The position numbers were made by a program, and so were the translations under genes. DNA of 6,869 nucleotides, from NCBI GenBank assembly GCA_002702385.1, contig NZZF01000036.1, positions 1 to 6,869 of the forward strand. The letters run 5' to 3'. This DNA comes from Flavobacteriaceae bacterium (GTDB lineage Bacteria > Bacteroidota > Bacteroidia > Flavobacteriales > Flavobacteriaceae). Below, piece by piece: positions 1 to 6,555 of the stretch. Numbering within the stretch: position 1 is the first letter of the stretch; each line of letters opens with the position of its first letter. The notes under the pieces were generated by a model that was not told where the DNA came from, made no database searches, and worked only from the letters and a program-made list of their open reading frames with translations.

Positions 1-1038
1 GATTTTTCCTCAGGGTCGTGTTTAATCTTTCCCGCTCAAAAGTCAGGAGGCCAAATTGATCTTTATGTAAATTCAATGGTAAGAACAGTTACTACTAATA
101 ATGAAGGAAAAGCAACAGGCGTGTCGTTTATAGATAAAGAAGAGAACAAAGAATATAAACTGAAGGGAAAAGTAGTAGTACTAGCTGCATCTGCATGTAG
201 CTCAGCAAGAATTTTATTAAACTCTAAGTCAAAACAACATCCAAATGGTTTAGGTAATAGTAGTGACTTAATTGGTAAATATCTTCATGATTCAACTGGT
301 GGTGATATGATGGCTTTTATCCCAGAATTAATTGATAGAAAAATTTATAATGAGGATGGTGTTGGTGGTATGCATGTTTATTCTCCATGGTGGCTTGATA
401 ATAAAAAATTAGATTTTGCCAGAGGCTATCATATTGAAGTTTGGGGAGGAATGGGTGCGCCAACATACGGAACAGGCTTTAATGTAAATAATTTTAATAA
501 GTTCTTTGGAATTAATAAAGCCGGTGGTTATGGTGATGTTTTAAGGGCTGATATGAAAAAGTATTATGGTTCAACTATAGGTGTTTCCGGTCGTGGAGAG
601 TCCATAGCTCAAAAATCTAATTACTGTGAAATTGATCCTAATAAGGTTGATAAATACGGTGTTCCAACTTTAAGATTTAATTATCAATGGACTGATAACG
701 AAATAAAACAAGCAAAGCACATGCAAGATACTTTTGAGGAAATTATACATAATATGGGTGGTATTCCACTATGGGGAAAACCTGGAAAAGATGCTAATTA
801 TGGCTTAAATAAGCCAGGCTGGATTATTCATGAAGTTGGAACAACAAGAATGGGTGATGATCCTAAAGAATCTGTTACAAATCAATTTGAAAGATTACAC
901 GATGTATCAAATGTTTATGTAGTTGATGCTGGGCCATTTGTTTCACAAGCTGATAAAAATCCAACATGGACAATTTTGGCTCTTGCGATGAGATCGTCTG
1001 AACATATAGTAGAGGAGTTTAAAAAACAAAATTTTTAA
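1..1038 (+). CDS. GMC-family FAD-dependent oxidoreductase, C-terminal part (5' end outside window)
   Basis: The frame is open from base 1 (DFSSGS...), so the Met codon at 76 is internal and the gene begins upstream; about 345 residues are visible and the N-terminal FAD-binding Rossmann part is missing. GMC enzymes oxidise alcohols or sugars with FAD. Visible hallmarks are the second part of the FAD domain (ATGVSFID, then VVVLAASACSSARILLNS) and the C-terminal active site: HEVGTTRMG with the catalytic His codon at 829-831, and NPTWTILALA with the partner Asn codon at 958-960. The two are 43 residues apart, as usual in the family. The middle (GGMHVYSPWWLDNKKLDF, GYHIEVWGGMG) resembles the Bacteroidota branch found next to gluconate 2-dehydrogenase subunit 3-like proteins, and exactly such a gene follows 3 nt downstream. 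I infer a periplasmic dehydrogenase passing electrons to the respiratory chain. The substrate (gluconate, another sugar, an alcohol) is not determinable. Family call is firm. Confidence 0.93.
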   Translation, partial: DFSSGSCLIFPAQKSGGQIDLYVNSMVRTVTTNNEGKATGVSFIDKEENKEYKLKGKVVVLAASACSSARILLNSKSKQHPNGLGNSSDLIGKYLHDSTGGDMMAFIPELIDRKIYNEDGVGGMHVYSPWWLDNKKLDFARGYHIEVWGGMGAPTYGTGFNVNNFNKFFGINKAGGYGDVLRADMKKYYGSTIGVSGRGESIAQKSNYCEIDPNKVDKYGVPTLRFNYQWTDNEIKQAKHMQDTFEEIIHNMGGIPLWGKPGKDANYGLNKPGWIIHEVGTTRMGDDPKESVTNQFERLHDVSNVYVVDAGPFVSQADKNPTWTILALAMRSSEHIVEEFKKQNF

Positions 1039-1041
1039 ATT

Positions 1042-1746
1042 ATGAAAAGAAGAGAATCAATTAAAACTATAGCCTTAGCTTCATTTGGAGCAAGTATGTT
1101 TTTAGAATCATGTTATGGTGTTAGCAGAGAAAAAATTAATCGTTCACTAACAAGGTATGAGTATGGCAGAACACCTGAAGAAACTCTTTACGATGATCAG
1201 CTATTTGCTCAAAAGTTTTTCACTAATTATGAGTTAGTTACCCTTGATAAACTTTGCAATTTGATTTTGCCTCCAAATGAATTTGGATCTATAAGTGATG
1301 CTGAAGTCGTTCAGCTTATTGAATTTATGGCAAAGGATATTCCTTCATATCAAGATCCATTAAGGAATGGTATCGTCTGGATTGACAAAGAAAGTCAATC
1401 TAGGTTTAACAATCCCTTTATTGATTTAGATGAATCAAATCAAAAACAAATTCTTGATCAAATTGCATATTATAATACAGAGGATAATATGAATGATTTA
1501 CCTGAACCAGTTCAATGGTTTAATCTTGTTAGAAATTTAACTATGACAGGTTATTTTACTTCAGAAGTTGGTATTAAAGAGTTAGGTTATAAAGGTAATT
1601 TTCCAAATGTCTGGGATGGAGTTCCTCAAGATGTTTTAGATCAATACGGACTTGAGTATGATAAAGAATGGCTTGATAAATTTGTTGATCAATCCAAAAG
1701 GAATATTACTGCTGAATGGGACGATGATGGAAACTTAATCACATAA
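1042..1746 (+). CDS. Gluconate 2-dehydrogenase subunit 3 family protein, Tat-targeted
   Basis: The 234-residue protein begins with a twin-arginine signal (MKRRESIKTIAL, Arg3-Arg4) followed by a short hydrophobic stretch. Cys24 (FLESC) could be a lipobox cysteine, though Glu at -2 is not canonical. The body matches my memory of the gluconate 2-dehydrogenase subunit 3 family: LDKLCNLILPP near residues 69-79, an internal EFMAKDIPSY segment, and the helix PVQWFNLVRNLTMTGYFTSEVG followed by LGYKGNFPNVWDG. In known membrane-bound gluconate dehydrogenases the small subunit is needed for export and stability of the flavoprotein, since it carries the Tat signal, and a cytochrome c subunit accepts electrons. 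Only 3 nt separate it from the GMC gene, so the two are surely co-transcribed and probably form a complex. No cytochrome gene lies downstream; a terminator follows directly. An electron acceptor, if present, must be upstream of this window or elsewhere. Confidence 0.9.
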   Translation: MKRRESIKTIALASFGASMFLESCYGVSREKINRSLTRYEYGRTPEETLYDDQLFAQKFFTNYELVTLDKLCNLILPPNEFGSISDAEVVQLIEFMAKDIPSYQDPLRNGIVWIDKESQSRFNNPFIDLDESNQKQILDQIAYYNTEDNMNDLPEPVQWFNLVRNLTMTGYFTSEVGIKELGYKGNFPNVWDGVPQDVLDQYGLEYDKEWLDKFVDQSKRNITAEWDDDGNLIT

Positions 1747-1778
1747 AAAAAGCCGCTTTGTGAAAAAGCAGCTTTTTT
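1746..1778. terminator. Bidirectional intrinsic terminator between convergent genes
   Basis: Six A, then AGCCGCTTT, a five-base loop (1760-1764), then AAAGCAGCT and a T run form a hairpin with one C-A mismatch (1754/1770). It starts right at the stop codon of the subunit 3 gene and ends in T(6) on the + strand. Because the stem base is A(6)/T(6), it also ends in a T run when read on the - strand, 20 nt past the stop codon of the lipoprotein gene. It can therefore serve both convergent genes. Confidence 0.85.
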
Positions 1779-1798
1779 AATAATAATTTTAACGGATA

Positions 1799-2425
1799 TT
1801 ATTTCTTCGCTTGATAATCATAGTATCCTTCAACAGGAATCATTAAATGATCATAGCCAGTACCTTTAAACATTACGTAAGGTCCACCTGAATTGAAGTC
1901 AGTTGTAAACCCATCTAAAGAAGCAGGATCTTTTGGAAATAACATGATATGAGCTCCTGATTCAATCCATTGTCCTTCAGCAGCATCCTCTTTATTTAAA
2001 ACAAAATGTTTTGTGTTATCCTCTCCCATGTCACCATGAAACATGTAAGAGTATCCATCAAAGTCAAGTTGAGGTACTTCTCCAGACATGTAAGCCATAG
2101 CCCATTTCATAGATTGAGCATCACCAACCATAGGCATTGCTTCATGCGGATCTTTCCATCCATTTTCTGGATCAGCAGGACCTCTTGGATTTGCAGCCAT
2201 TGCAGTCCAGCCGTTTGTACCTTCTCTTAGTACGGTACCATCGACATCAACAACAGTACATTCAGCTGCAATAAATGAAGGAGCAGCAGTACTGTATGCC
2301 CAAATTTTCCATTCAGCTGAAGTATGAGGGCCTTCAGGTTCACCATTGTCACTTTTAGGAGCCTCAACAGTCGTTTGGCAGGCAGCAACAATAAATAAAG
2401 TTAATAAGTATACAATTTTTTTCAT
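1799..2425 (-). CDS. Uncharacterised surface or periplasmic lipoprotein, Trp/Met-rich
   Basis: The 208-residue protein has a clear lipoprotein signal: MKKIVYLLTLFIVAAC with lipobox VAAC and Cys16 as the predicted acylated residue. A disordered Pro/Glu-rich linker follows to about residue 36, then a single domain of about 170 residues. I recognise the domain pattern (AAPSFIAAECTVVD.DG.VLREGTNGWT, then SGAHIMLFPKDP, GGPYVMFKGTGYDHLMIPVEG) from proteins in environmental bacteria annotated only as hypothetical, and know no function. It has 12 Met, 6 Trp and 6 His. Two HxM motifs occur near the C-terminus (AHIM and DHLM). Metal or cofactor binding is conceivable but unproven. It is a one-gene unit with a terminator on each side. 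GC is about 40 % by count, clearly above the neighbours, but codon third positions remain mostly A/T, so protein composition explains much of it. The Met start at 2425 is the only one giving a complete signal peptide. Confidence 0.9.
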   Translation of the reverse strand: MKKIVYLLTLFIVAACQTTVEAPKSDNGEPEGPHTSAEWKIWAYSTAAPSFIAAECTVVDVDGTVLREGTNGWTAMAANPRGPADPENGWKDPHEAMPMVGDAQSMKWAMAYMSGEVPQLDFDGYSYMFHGDMGEDNTKHFVLNKEDAAEGQWIESGAHIMLFPKDPASLDGFTTDFNSGGPYVMFKGTGYDHLMIPVEGYYDYQAKK

Positions 2426-2441
2426 TTTTAAATATTTACAA

Positions 2442-2449
2442 TAAATATA
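2442..2449 (-). promoter_or_regulatory. Possible -7 element for the lipoprotein gene
   Basis: Read on the - strand this is TATATTTA, seven of eight matches to the Bacteroidota -7 consensus TAnnTTTG, 16 nt before the start codon. No TTG -33 element is visible; the upstream DNA is the terminator hairpin. The region is so A/T-rich that a chance match is likely, so this is only a candidate. Confidence 0.3.
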
Positions 2450-2451
2450 AA

Positions 2452-2479
2452 AAAAAACTCCTTACTAGAGGAGTTTTTT
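2452..2479. terminator. Bidirectional intrinsic terminator downstream of tRNA-Phe
   Basis: A(6)CTCCT, a six-base loop (2463-2468), then AGGAGT(6) form a perfect stem of 11 pairs including the A/T base. On the - strand it lies 3 nt past the 3' end of tRNA-Phe and ends in a T run, which fits a tRNA terminator. It also separates the tRNA transcript from the lipoprotein gene on the same strand. Confidence 0.85.
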
Positions 2480-2481
2480 AG

Positions 2482-2554
2482 TGGTACCTCGCAGAATCGA
2501 ACTGCGGACACAAGGATTTTCAGTCCTTTGCTCTACCAACTGAGCTAAGGTACC
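2482..2554 (-). tRNA. tRNA-Phe (anticodon GAA)
   Basis: Folding the - strand gives a complete 73-nt cloverleaf. The acceptor stem GGTACCT pairs fully with AGGTACC, the D stem is GCTC/GAGC, and the anticodon stem AAGGA/TCCTT carries the loop CTGAAAA with anticodon GAA (bases 2521-2519). The T arm is CGCAG-TTCGATT-CTGCG and the discriminator base is A. The 3' CCA is not encoded (the next bases are CTA), so it must be added by the CCA-adding enzyme, as is common in this phylum. The tRNA stands alone rather than in a tRNA cluster, is transcribed divergently from coaX and is followed at once by a hairpin terminator. Confidence 0.97.
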
Positions 2555-2568
2555 CAATTTTCAAGATG

Positions 2569-2576
2569 CAAATATA
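2569..2576 (-). promoter_or_regulatory. Candidate -7 promoter element for tRNA-Phe
   Basis: Read on the - strand this is TATATTTG, a perfect match to the TAnnTTTG -7 consensus of the Bacteroidota primary sigma factor. It ends 14 nt before the mature tRNA 5' end, so transcription would start about 8-11 nt upstream of the tRNA. A good TTG -33 box at the usual distance is not apparent. Confidence 0.55.
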
Positions 2577-2615
2577 ATCGTTTTGATAAATAAATGAAAA
2601 ATAGCCAAACTTATT

Positions 2616-2623
2616 TACATTTG
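2616..2623 (+). promoter_or_regulatory. Candidate -7 promoter element for the coaX operon
   Basis: TACATTTG matches the Bacteroidota -7 consensus TAnnTTTG exactly and ends only 7 nt before the coaX start codon. If used, the transcript would begin within a few bases of the ATG and be leaderless or nearly so. No TTG is seen at the expected -33 distance (the nearest, 2583-2585, is 30 nt upstream), which lowers confidence. Confidence 0.45.
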
Positions 2624-2630
2624 CCTTTCA

Positions 2631-3359
2631 ATGAGTAATTTATTAATTGATATTGGTAATACATTTTCAAAAATTGCTGTTTTTGAAAATAATGAGTTGA
2701 TTTATGAAACAAAGATTAAGATCATTGAAATCAATTTTATCAAAGATTTAATAAATAAGTACAAAATAAAAAATACAGCAATTTCAAACGTAGGTTCACC
2801 CAATAATGAGCTATTTTCAGTTTGTAAAGAAAAATCTAATCTATATTCTTTCACTGAAAAAATTAAAATGCCTATTACAAACCCCTACAATCATGGATTA
2901 GTTGGTGATGATAGACTTGCATTGGTTTTGTCAGCATATTCTGATTACCCTACTGATAATGTTTTAATAGTTGATATGGGAACATGTATAACCTATGATA
3001 TAAAAACAAATCAAAACCTTTATCAAGCTGGAGGAATTTCACCAGGCTTAGAATTGAGACTTAAATCTTTAAGTTCAGGAACTTTTAAGCTTGACAAAAT
3101 CACTCCAAAATATCCTAAGTTGCTAATAGCACATGACACGGAAAGTTCAATAAGTATTGGTGTTTTAAAAGGGATTCAGAATGAAATTGAAGGGTTTATT
3201 GAAAACTACAAAATTGAATATAATAACCTAAAAGTTATAATTTCTGGTGGTGATTCAAATTTTTTGTATGGTAAGATAAAAAACACCATATTTACAAATT
3301 CAAATTTTATATATAAAGGTTTGAATTTTTTAATAGAACACAATCAAGTTAATGAATAG
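2631..3359 (+). CDS. coaX: Type III pantothenate kinase
   Basis: This enzyme makes 4'-phosphopantothenate from pantothenate and ATP, the first step of coenzyme A synthesis, in the cytoplasm. At 242 residues it has the usual CoaX length. Family motifs are present in order: the phosphate loop DIGNT with Lys14 (residues 7-14), GDDR at 92-95 holding the Asp that acts as catalytic base in the family, VDMGTCIT at 114-121 with the monovalent-cation Asp115, AGGISPG at 133-139, TESSISIG at 170-177, and ISGG at 204-207. No signal peptide is present. Type III kinases are known to need K+ or NH4+ and to resist feedback inhibition by CoA. The start at 2631 puts the DxGNT motif at the normal distance from the N-terminus. 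The gene heads a run of envelope genes and overlaps the next one by 8 nt, so translation of the two is probably coupled. Confidence 0.96.
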   Translation: MSNLLIDIGNTFSKIAVFENNELIYETKIKIIEINFIKDLINKYKIKNTAISNVGSPNNELFSVCKEKSNLYSFTEKIKMPITNPYNHGLVGDDRLALVLSAYSDYPTDNVLIVDMGTCITYDIKTNQNLYQAGGISPGLELRLKSLSSGTFKLDKITPKYPKLLIAHDTESSISIGVLKGIQNEIEGFIENYKIEYNNLKVIISGGDSNFLYGKIKNTIFTNSNFIYKGLNFLIEHNQVNE

Positions 3360-4623
3360 ATTTTTACTATTAATCTTACTAGTTTCTTTTTCAGTATCCT
3401 CTCAAAAACTAAGTTATTCGCCATACTCATATTTTGGAACTGGTGACACAGCTTTTTCCTCAACTGCTGAGAATCAAATGATGGGTGGATTATTAGTTTA
3501 TTATGATAGTACTCATGTTAATCTCAATAATGCTGCTTCTCTTTCAAAATTAAAATTTGTGAATTATAGTTTAGGAGTTGATTTAAAAAGTACTTCTTTT
3601 AAAAATGATAATACTAATGAAAAGTCAACCGCTACAGGATTAAAATACATTGCAGTTTCAGTTCCAGTTGTTTATGGAGTTGACAGAAAACAACTTTTTT
3701 CATTTTCATTTGGTCTTAAACCTGATACATCTGTCGGCTATTTGCTTGAAAGCAACTATGAAGATGCAACCCCTCCTGAGTTAAATAGATTTGAAGGTGA
3801 TGGTGGAATTAATACTGCTTTCTTGTCTGTTGGGTTTGAAGTTTTGAAAAATTGGGGACTAGGAGTTTCTACATCTTATGCTTTTGGAAGTATAAATCAT
3901 TATCATTCTAAATTTTTAAAGGATATCGAGCTCTATACTAAAGTTTCTAATGAATCGTCATTAAGTGGTATCAATCTGAGTCTATCATCTGTTTATCAAA
4001 CTAAAATATCTGATAAATTATTGTTGAAAAGTTCATTTAGTTACACAAGAGATTCAGAACTTAAATCAAAAAATTCACAATCTATTGCAACATTAAAACA
4101 AGATGGTGGATATGGTGGAGATTCAGAACAAATTAATCTTGAAGCTCTTGGATTAAAAGAAACTACTTTCCTTATTCCTCAATCAACTAGTTTTGGATTA
4201 GGTCTTGGTCAAGATAAAAAGTGGTTTTTTGGTTTCAGTTACAAACAGCAAGATGGAGGTGGTTTCAAAAATCAATTAATGAACCTTGATAATGTTGAAT
4301 TTAAAAGTTCTAAACAATACTCAATCGGTGGTTTTTATTTGCCTAAATATGACTCATTTACAAACTATTTTGATACTGTAACTTACAGATTTGGAGTTAG
4401 ATACCAATCTGGTGGCTTACATGTAAATAATGAGCAGATTAATGATTTTGGTATAAATTTTGGTCTTAGTTTACCGCTAGCTAATTTATCAAGTGCCAAC
4501 ATTGGTGTTGAGTTAGGTCAAAGAGGTACTAATAATTCTGGTCTAGTAAAAGAAAATTACTTCAGTATAAAGCTTGGGTTTACATTGAATGATCTATGGT
4601 TTATAAGAAGTTTATATAATTAA
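3352..4623 (+). CDS. Predicted outer-membrane beta-barrel protein, coaX-linked
   Basis: The 423-residue protein has a signal peptide (MNRFLLLILLVSFSVSS, cleavage about residue 17) and no lipobox. The mature part is dominated by alternating polar/hydrophobic strands with many Gly, Ser and aromatic residues, as in outer-membrane barrels. The N-terminal pattern SPYSYFGTGD, then NQMMGGLLVYYDSTHVNLNNAAS, is typical of an uncharacterised flavobacterial family encoded right after coaX. The overall look recalls FadL/OmpP1- or PorV-like barrels, but I cannot assign either. It ends on strand-like residues (IKLGFTLNDLWFIRSLYN), consistent with a terminal barrel strand. The start overlaps coaX by 8 nt, and a 10-nt gap leads to the TPR gene. 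Function is unknown; association with LptC suggests a role in outer-membrane biogenesis or transport, which is inference only. Confidence 0.85.
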   Translation: MNRFLLLILLVSFSVSSQKLSYSPYSYFGTGDTAFSSTAENQMMGGLLVYYDSTHVNLNNAASLSKLKFVNYSLGVDLKSTSFKNDNTNEKSTATGLKYIAVSVPVVYGVDRKQLFSFSFGLKPDTSVGYLLESNYEDATPPELNRFEGDGGINTAFLSVGFEVLKNWGLGVSTSYAFGSINHYHSKFLKDIELYTKVSNESSLSGINLSLSSVYQTKISDKLLLKSSFSYTRDSELKSKNSQSIATLKQDGGYGGDSEQINLEALGLKETTFLIPQSTSFGLGLGQDKKWFFGFSYKQQDGGGFKNQLMNLDNVEFKSSKQYSIGGFYLPKYDSFTNYFDTVTYRFGVRYQSGGLHVNNEQINDFGINFGLSLPLANLSSANIGVELGQRGTNNSGLVKENYFSIKLGFTLNDLWFIRSLYN

Positions 4624-4633
4624 AAAAAAGATT

Positions 4634-6013
4634 ATGAAATTTAAAGTTTTATTGATTTTATTTTTTTCGTTTAGTTTACAAATTTCACATGCTTCAGAAG
4701 ATTGTATGAGCAATTTATCAATTTTTGCAGAATATTATAAGGTTAAAAACTATGATTCTGCATATGAGCCATGGATGAAAGTTAGACAAGAATGTCCTAA
4801 AATTAATGCTGCTGTTTATTCTTACGGTAAAAGAATGTTAGAACATTTTATAAAGAATTCTGATGGGGACCAAAAAGTTGCTTACCAAAATGATCTTATT
4901 AAGCTTTATGATGAGTGGTTAGTAAATTTTCCATTAGTTAAAGGTAGAAATATAACAGGTGAGATAATGTCAAATAAAGCACAAGCATTACTTGAGAACA
5001 AACTTGCCTCCAAAATTGAAATTTTTAACACTTTTGATATGGCTTATTCTACTGACAGAGCTAGCTTTGATGATCCTAAACCACTTTACAGTTATTTTAA
5101 AACATATTTTGAATTATACAAAGAAAACTCTGAAGGAGTTACCTTGTCAAAAGTATTTGATAAATATGAAGATATTTCAGAAAGATTTGAAGAGGTAATA
5201 GATGGTTATGCAAAACAATTAGGTGTAATACTTAAAAAAGAAGAATCTGGTCAACAGTTATCCTCAAGAGAAAAATCTTTAAAAAGAGCATATGGAATTA
5301 ATTCAAATGCTTCTGTTACATACTTAAATAATCTTAATGCTATAATTGCTAAGGAATCTACATGTGAAAATCTAATTCCGCTTTACAGAAAAAATTTGGA
5401 TGAAAATAAAACTGATCCGGTTTGGTTAAACAGAGCAGCAAGTAGAATGGACAGCAAAGATTGCTCAGATGATCCTCTTTTTGTTGAATTGGTTGAATTA
5501 CTTCACAACCTTAACCCTTCTGCGAATTCAGCTTATTATTTAGGTCTTCTTAATGATAAAAAAGGAAATATTAATGAAGCTTTAAAGTTTTATAATGAAT
5601 CTATTGAATTGGAGACAGATAATATTAAAAAAGCTAGAATTTTATATAAAATTGCTTCTAAATTCAAAAAAACAAATCAATTTTCAAAGTCTCGAAATTA
5701 TGCCAGAAAGGCTCTAGAATATCAACCTTCCATGGGTGCTGCCTATCTTTTAATATCTAATCTTTATGCATCTAGTGCGAATAATTGCGGGAATTCACAA
5801 TTTGAAAAGAGAGCCGTTTATTGGTTAGCTGCAAAAGAAGCAAGAAAGGCTGCTAATGTTGATGCTAGTATCAAGAAAACAGCTGTTAGAACAGCTGAGA
5901 GTTATGAAGGTAGAGCTCCTTCCAAAACAGATATATTTACTGAAGGGAATGCAGGTCAAGTTATCAGATTCAATTGTTGGATAGGACAATCTGTTACAGT
6001 TCCTAGTCTCTAA
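4634..6013 (+). CDS. Secreted tetratricopeptide-repeat protein, coaX/lptC-linked
   Basis: The 459-residue protein has a signal peptide (MKFKVLLILFFSFSLQISHA, cleavage about residue 20), so it is probably periplasmic. The mature part is helical. TPR-type helix pairs are clearest at about residues 299-331 (AYYLGLLNDKKGNINEALKF and onward), 333-367 (ARILYKIASKFKKTNQFSKS and onward) and from 368 (AAYLLISNLYASS). The N-terminal segment (SIFAEYYKVKNYDSAYEPW) also has a TPR-like look. Six cysteines (EDC, QEC, STC, KDC, NNC, NCW) could form disulfides in the periplasm. The C-terminus NCWIGQSVTVPSL is a signature I recall from flavobacterial homologues beside lptC. Such proteins are scaffolds for protein contacts; the partner is unknown, with the preceding barrel and LptC as natural candidates. 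The stop codon overlaps the lptC start by 1 nt (TAATG), implying coupled translation. Confidence 0.88.
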   Translation: MKFKVLLILFFSFSLQISHASEDCMSNLSIFAEYYKVKNYDSAYEPWMKVRQECPKINAAVYSYGKRMLEHFIKNSDGDQKVAYQNDLIKLYDEWLVNFPLVKGRNITGEIMSNKAQALLENKLASKIEIFNTFDMAYSTDRASFDDPKPLYSYFKTYFELYKENSEGVTLSKVFDKYEDISERFEEVIDGYAKQLGVILKKEESGQQLSSREKSLKRAYGINSNASVTYLNNLNAIIAKESTCENLIPLYRKNLDENKTDPVWLNRAASRMDSKDCSDDPLFVELVELLHNLNPSANSAYYLGLLNDKKGNINEALKFYNESIELETDNIKKARILYKIASKFKKTNQFSKSRNYARKALEYQPSMGAAYLLISNLYASSANNCGNSQFEKRAVYWLAAKEARKAANVDASIKKTAVRTAESYEGRAPSKTDIFTEGNAGQVIRFNCWIGQSVTVPSL

Positions 6014-6552
6014 TGAATATTAGATCATTAGTTTTATTATTAGCAATTATAAATTTTTCTTGCGAAAGTTATTTCGATGATGTTAAAAAAATTAATATTG
6101 AAGAATTAATTCCTGCTGGTAAAACTGAAAATTTTGTACTTAGATATACAGACTCTGCTAATCTAAAAGCAATACTTAAATCACCTTTAAATATTGATTA
6201 CACAAATCAAAGTTTTCCTTATTCTGAATTTCCAAATGGAATCAATATAGAATTCTTTGATTTAAAAGAAGGATCAACTAAAGTTTCTGCTAATTATGCT
6301 ATAGTTTATTATAGGACAAAGATTGTAAGTTTAGTAGGAAATGTAGTTATTGAATCTCCTGATAGTAGCTATGTCAAATCCGATCAAATTTTTTGGGATC
6401 CAGACCAAGAGTGGTTATTTACTGAAGAAAAAATCGTATTCTCTAGTAATGATTATAATATTAGAGCAGAAAAAATGGATGCTGATCGTTCCTTTAAATT
6501 ATTAAAAACAGGTAAATTAGACGGTAGTTTTTTATTTGAAGATCAACAATAG
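6013..6552 (+). CDS. lptC: LPS export ABC transporter periplasmic protein LptC
   Basis: LptC is the inner-membrane-linked bridge component that receives lipopolysaccharide from the LptB2FG transporter and passes it to LptA. The 179-residue length is normal for the family. The N-terminus is a short hydrophobic stretch followed by Cys17 (INFSCES), suggesting a lipoprotein rather than the single-helix anchor of enteric LptC, as often seen in Bacteroidota. The body is a run of beta-strand segments of the LptA/LptC type: FPNGINIEFFDLKEGSTKVS, then ANYAIVYY, VGNVVIESPDSSYVKSDQIFW, and DQEWLFTEEKIVF. The gene overlaps the TPR gene by 1 nt and is followed after 3 nt by a small membrane protein gene, so it lies inside the coaX operon. 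No other lpt genes are in the window. Confidence 0.9.
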   Translation: MNIRSLVLLLAIINFSCESYFDDVKKINIEELIPAGKTENFVLRYTDSANLKAILKSPLNIDYTNQSFPYSEFPNGINIEFFDLKEGSTKVSANYAIVYYRTKIVSLVGNVVIESPDSSYVKSDQIFWDPDQEWLFTEEKIVFSSNDYNIRAEKMDADRSFKLLKTGKLDGSFLFEDQQ

Positions 6553-6555
6553 CTT

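Noticed and set aside
76..1038. Start of the GMC gene at the first visible ATG
   Set aside because: The frame is open back to base 1 and the upstream residues fit the same protein family, so the ATG at 76 is an internal methionine and the gene is truncated by the window.
2006..2230. Plus-strand open frame of 74 codons opposite the lipoprotein gene
   Set aside because: It lies entirely antisense to a well-supported lipoprotein gene, and its Ser/Cys/His-rich translation shows no recognisable domain or signal.
1799..2425. Lipoprotein gene as a clear case of recent horizontal transfer
   Set aside because: Its higher GC is largely explained by amino-acid composition, third codon positions remain A/T-rich, and no mobile-element remnants or direct repeats flank it.
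2482..2554. tRNA-Phe as an integration site of a mobile element
   Set aside because: No integrase gene and no repeated copy of the tRNA 3' end is visible in the window, and the tRNA is followed at once by its own terminator.
4992..5198. Plus-strand open frame of 68 codons inside the TPR gene
   Set aside because: It is an out-of-frame shadow of a well-supported gene with a low-complexity Leu/Lys-rich translation.
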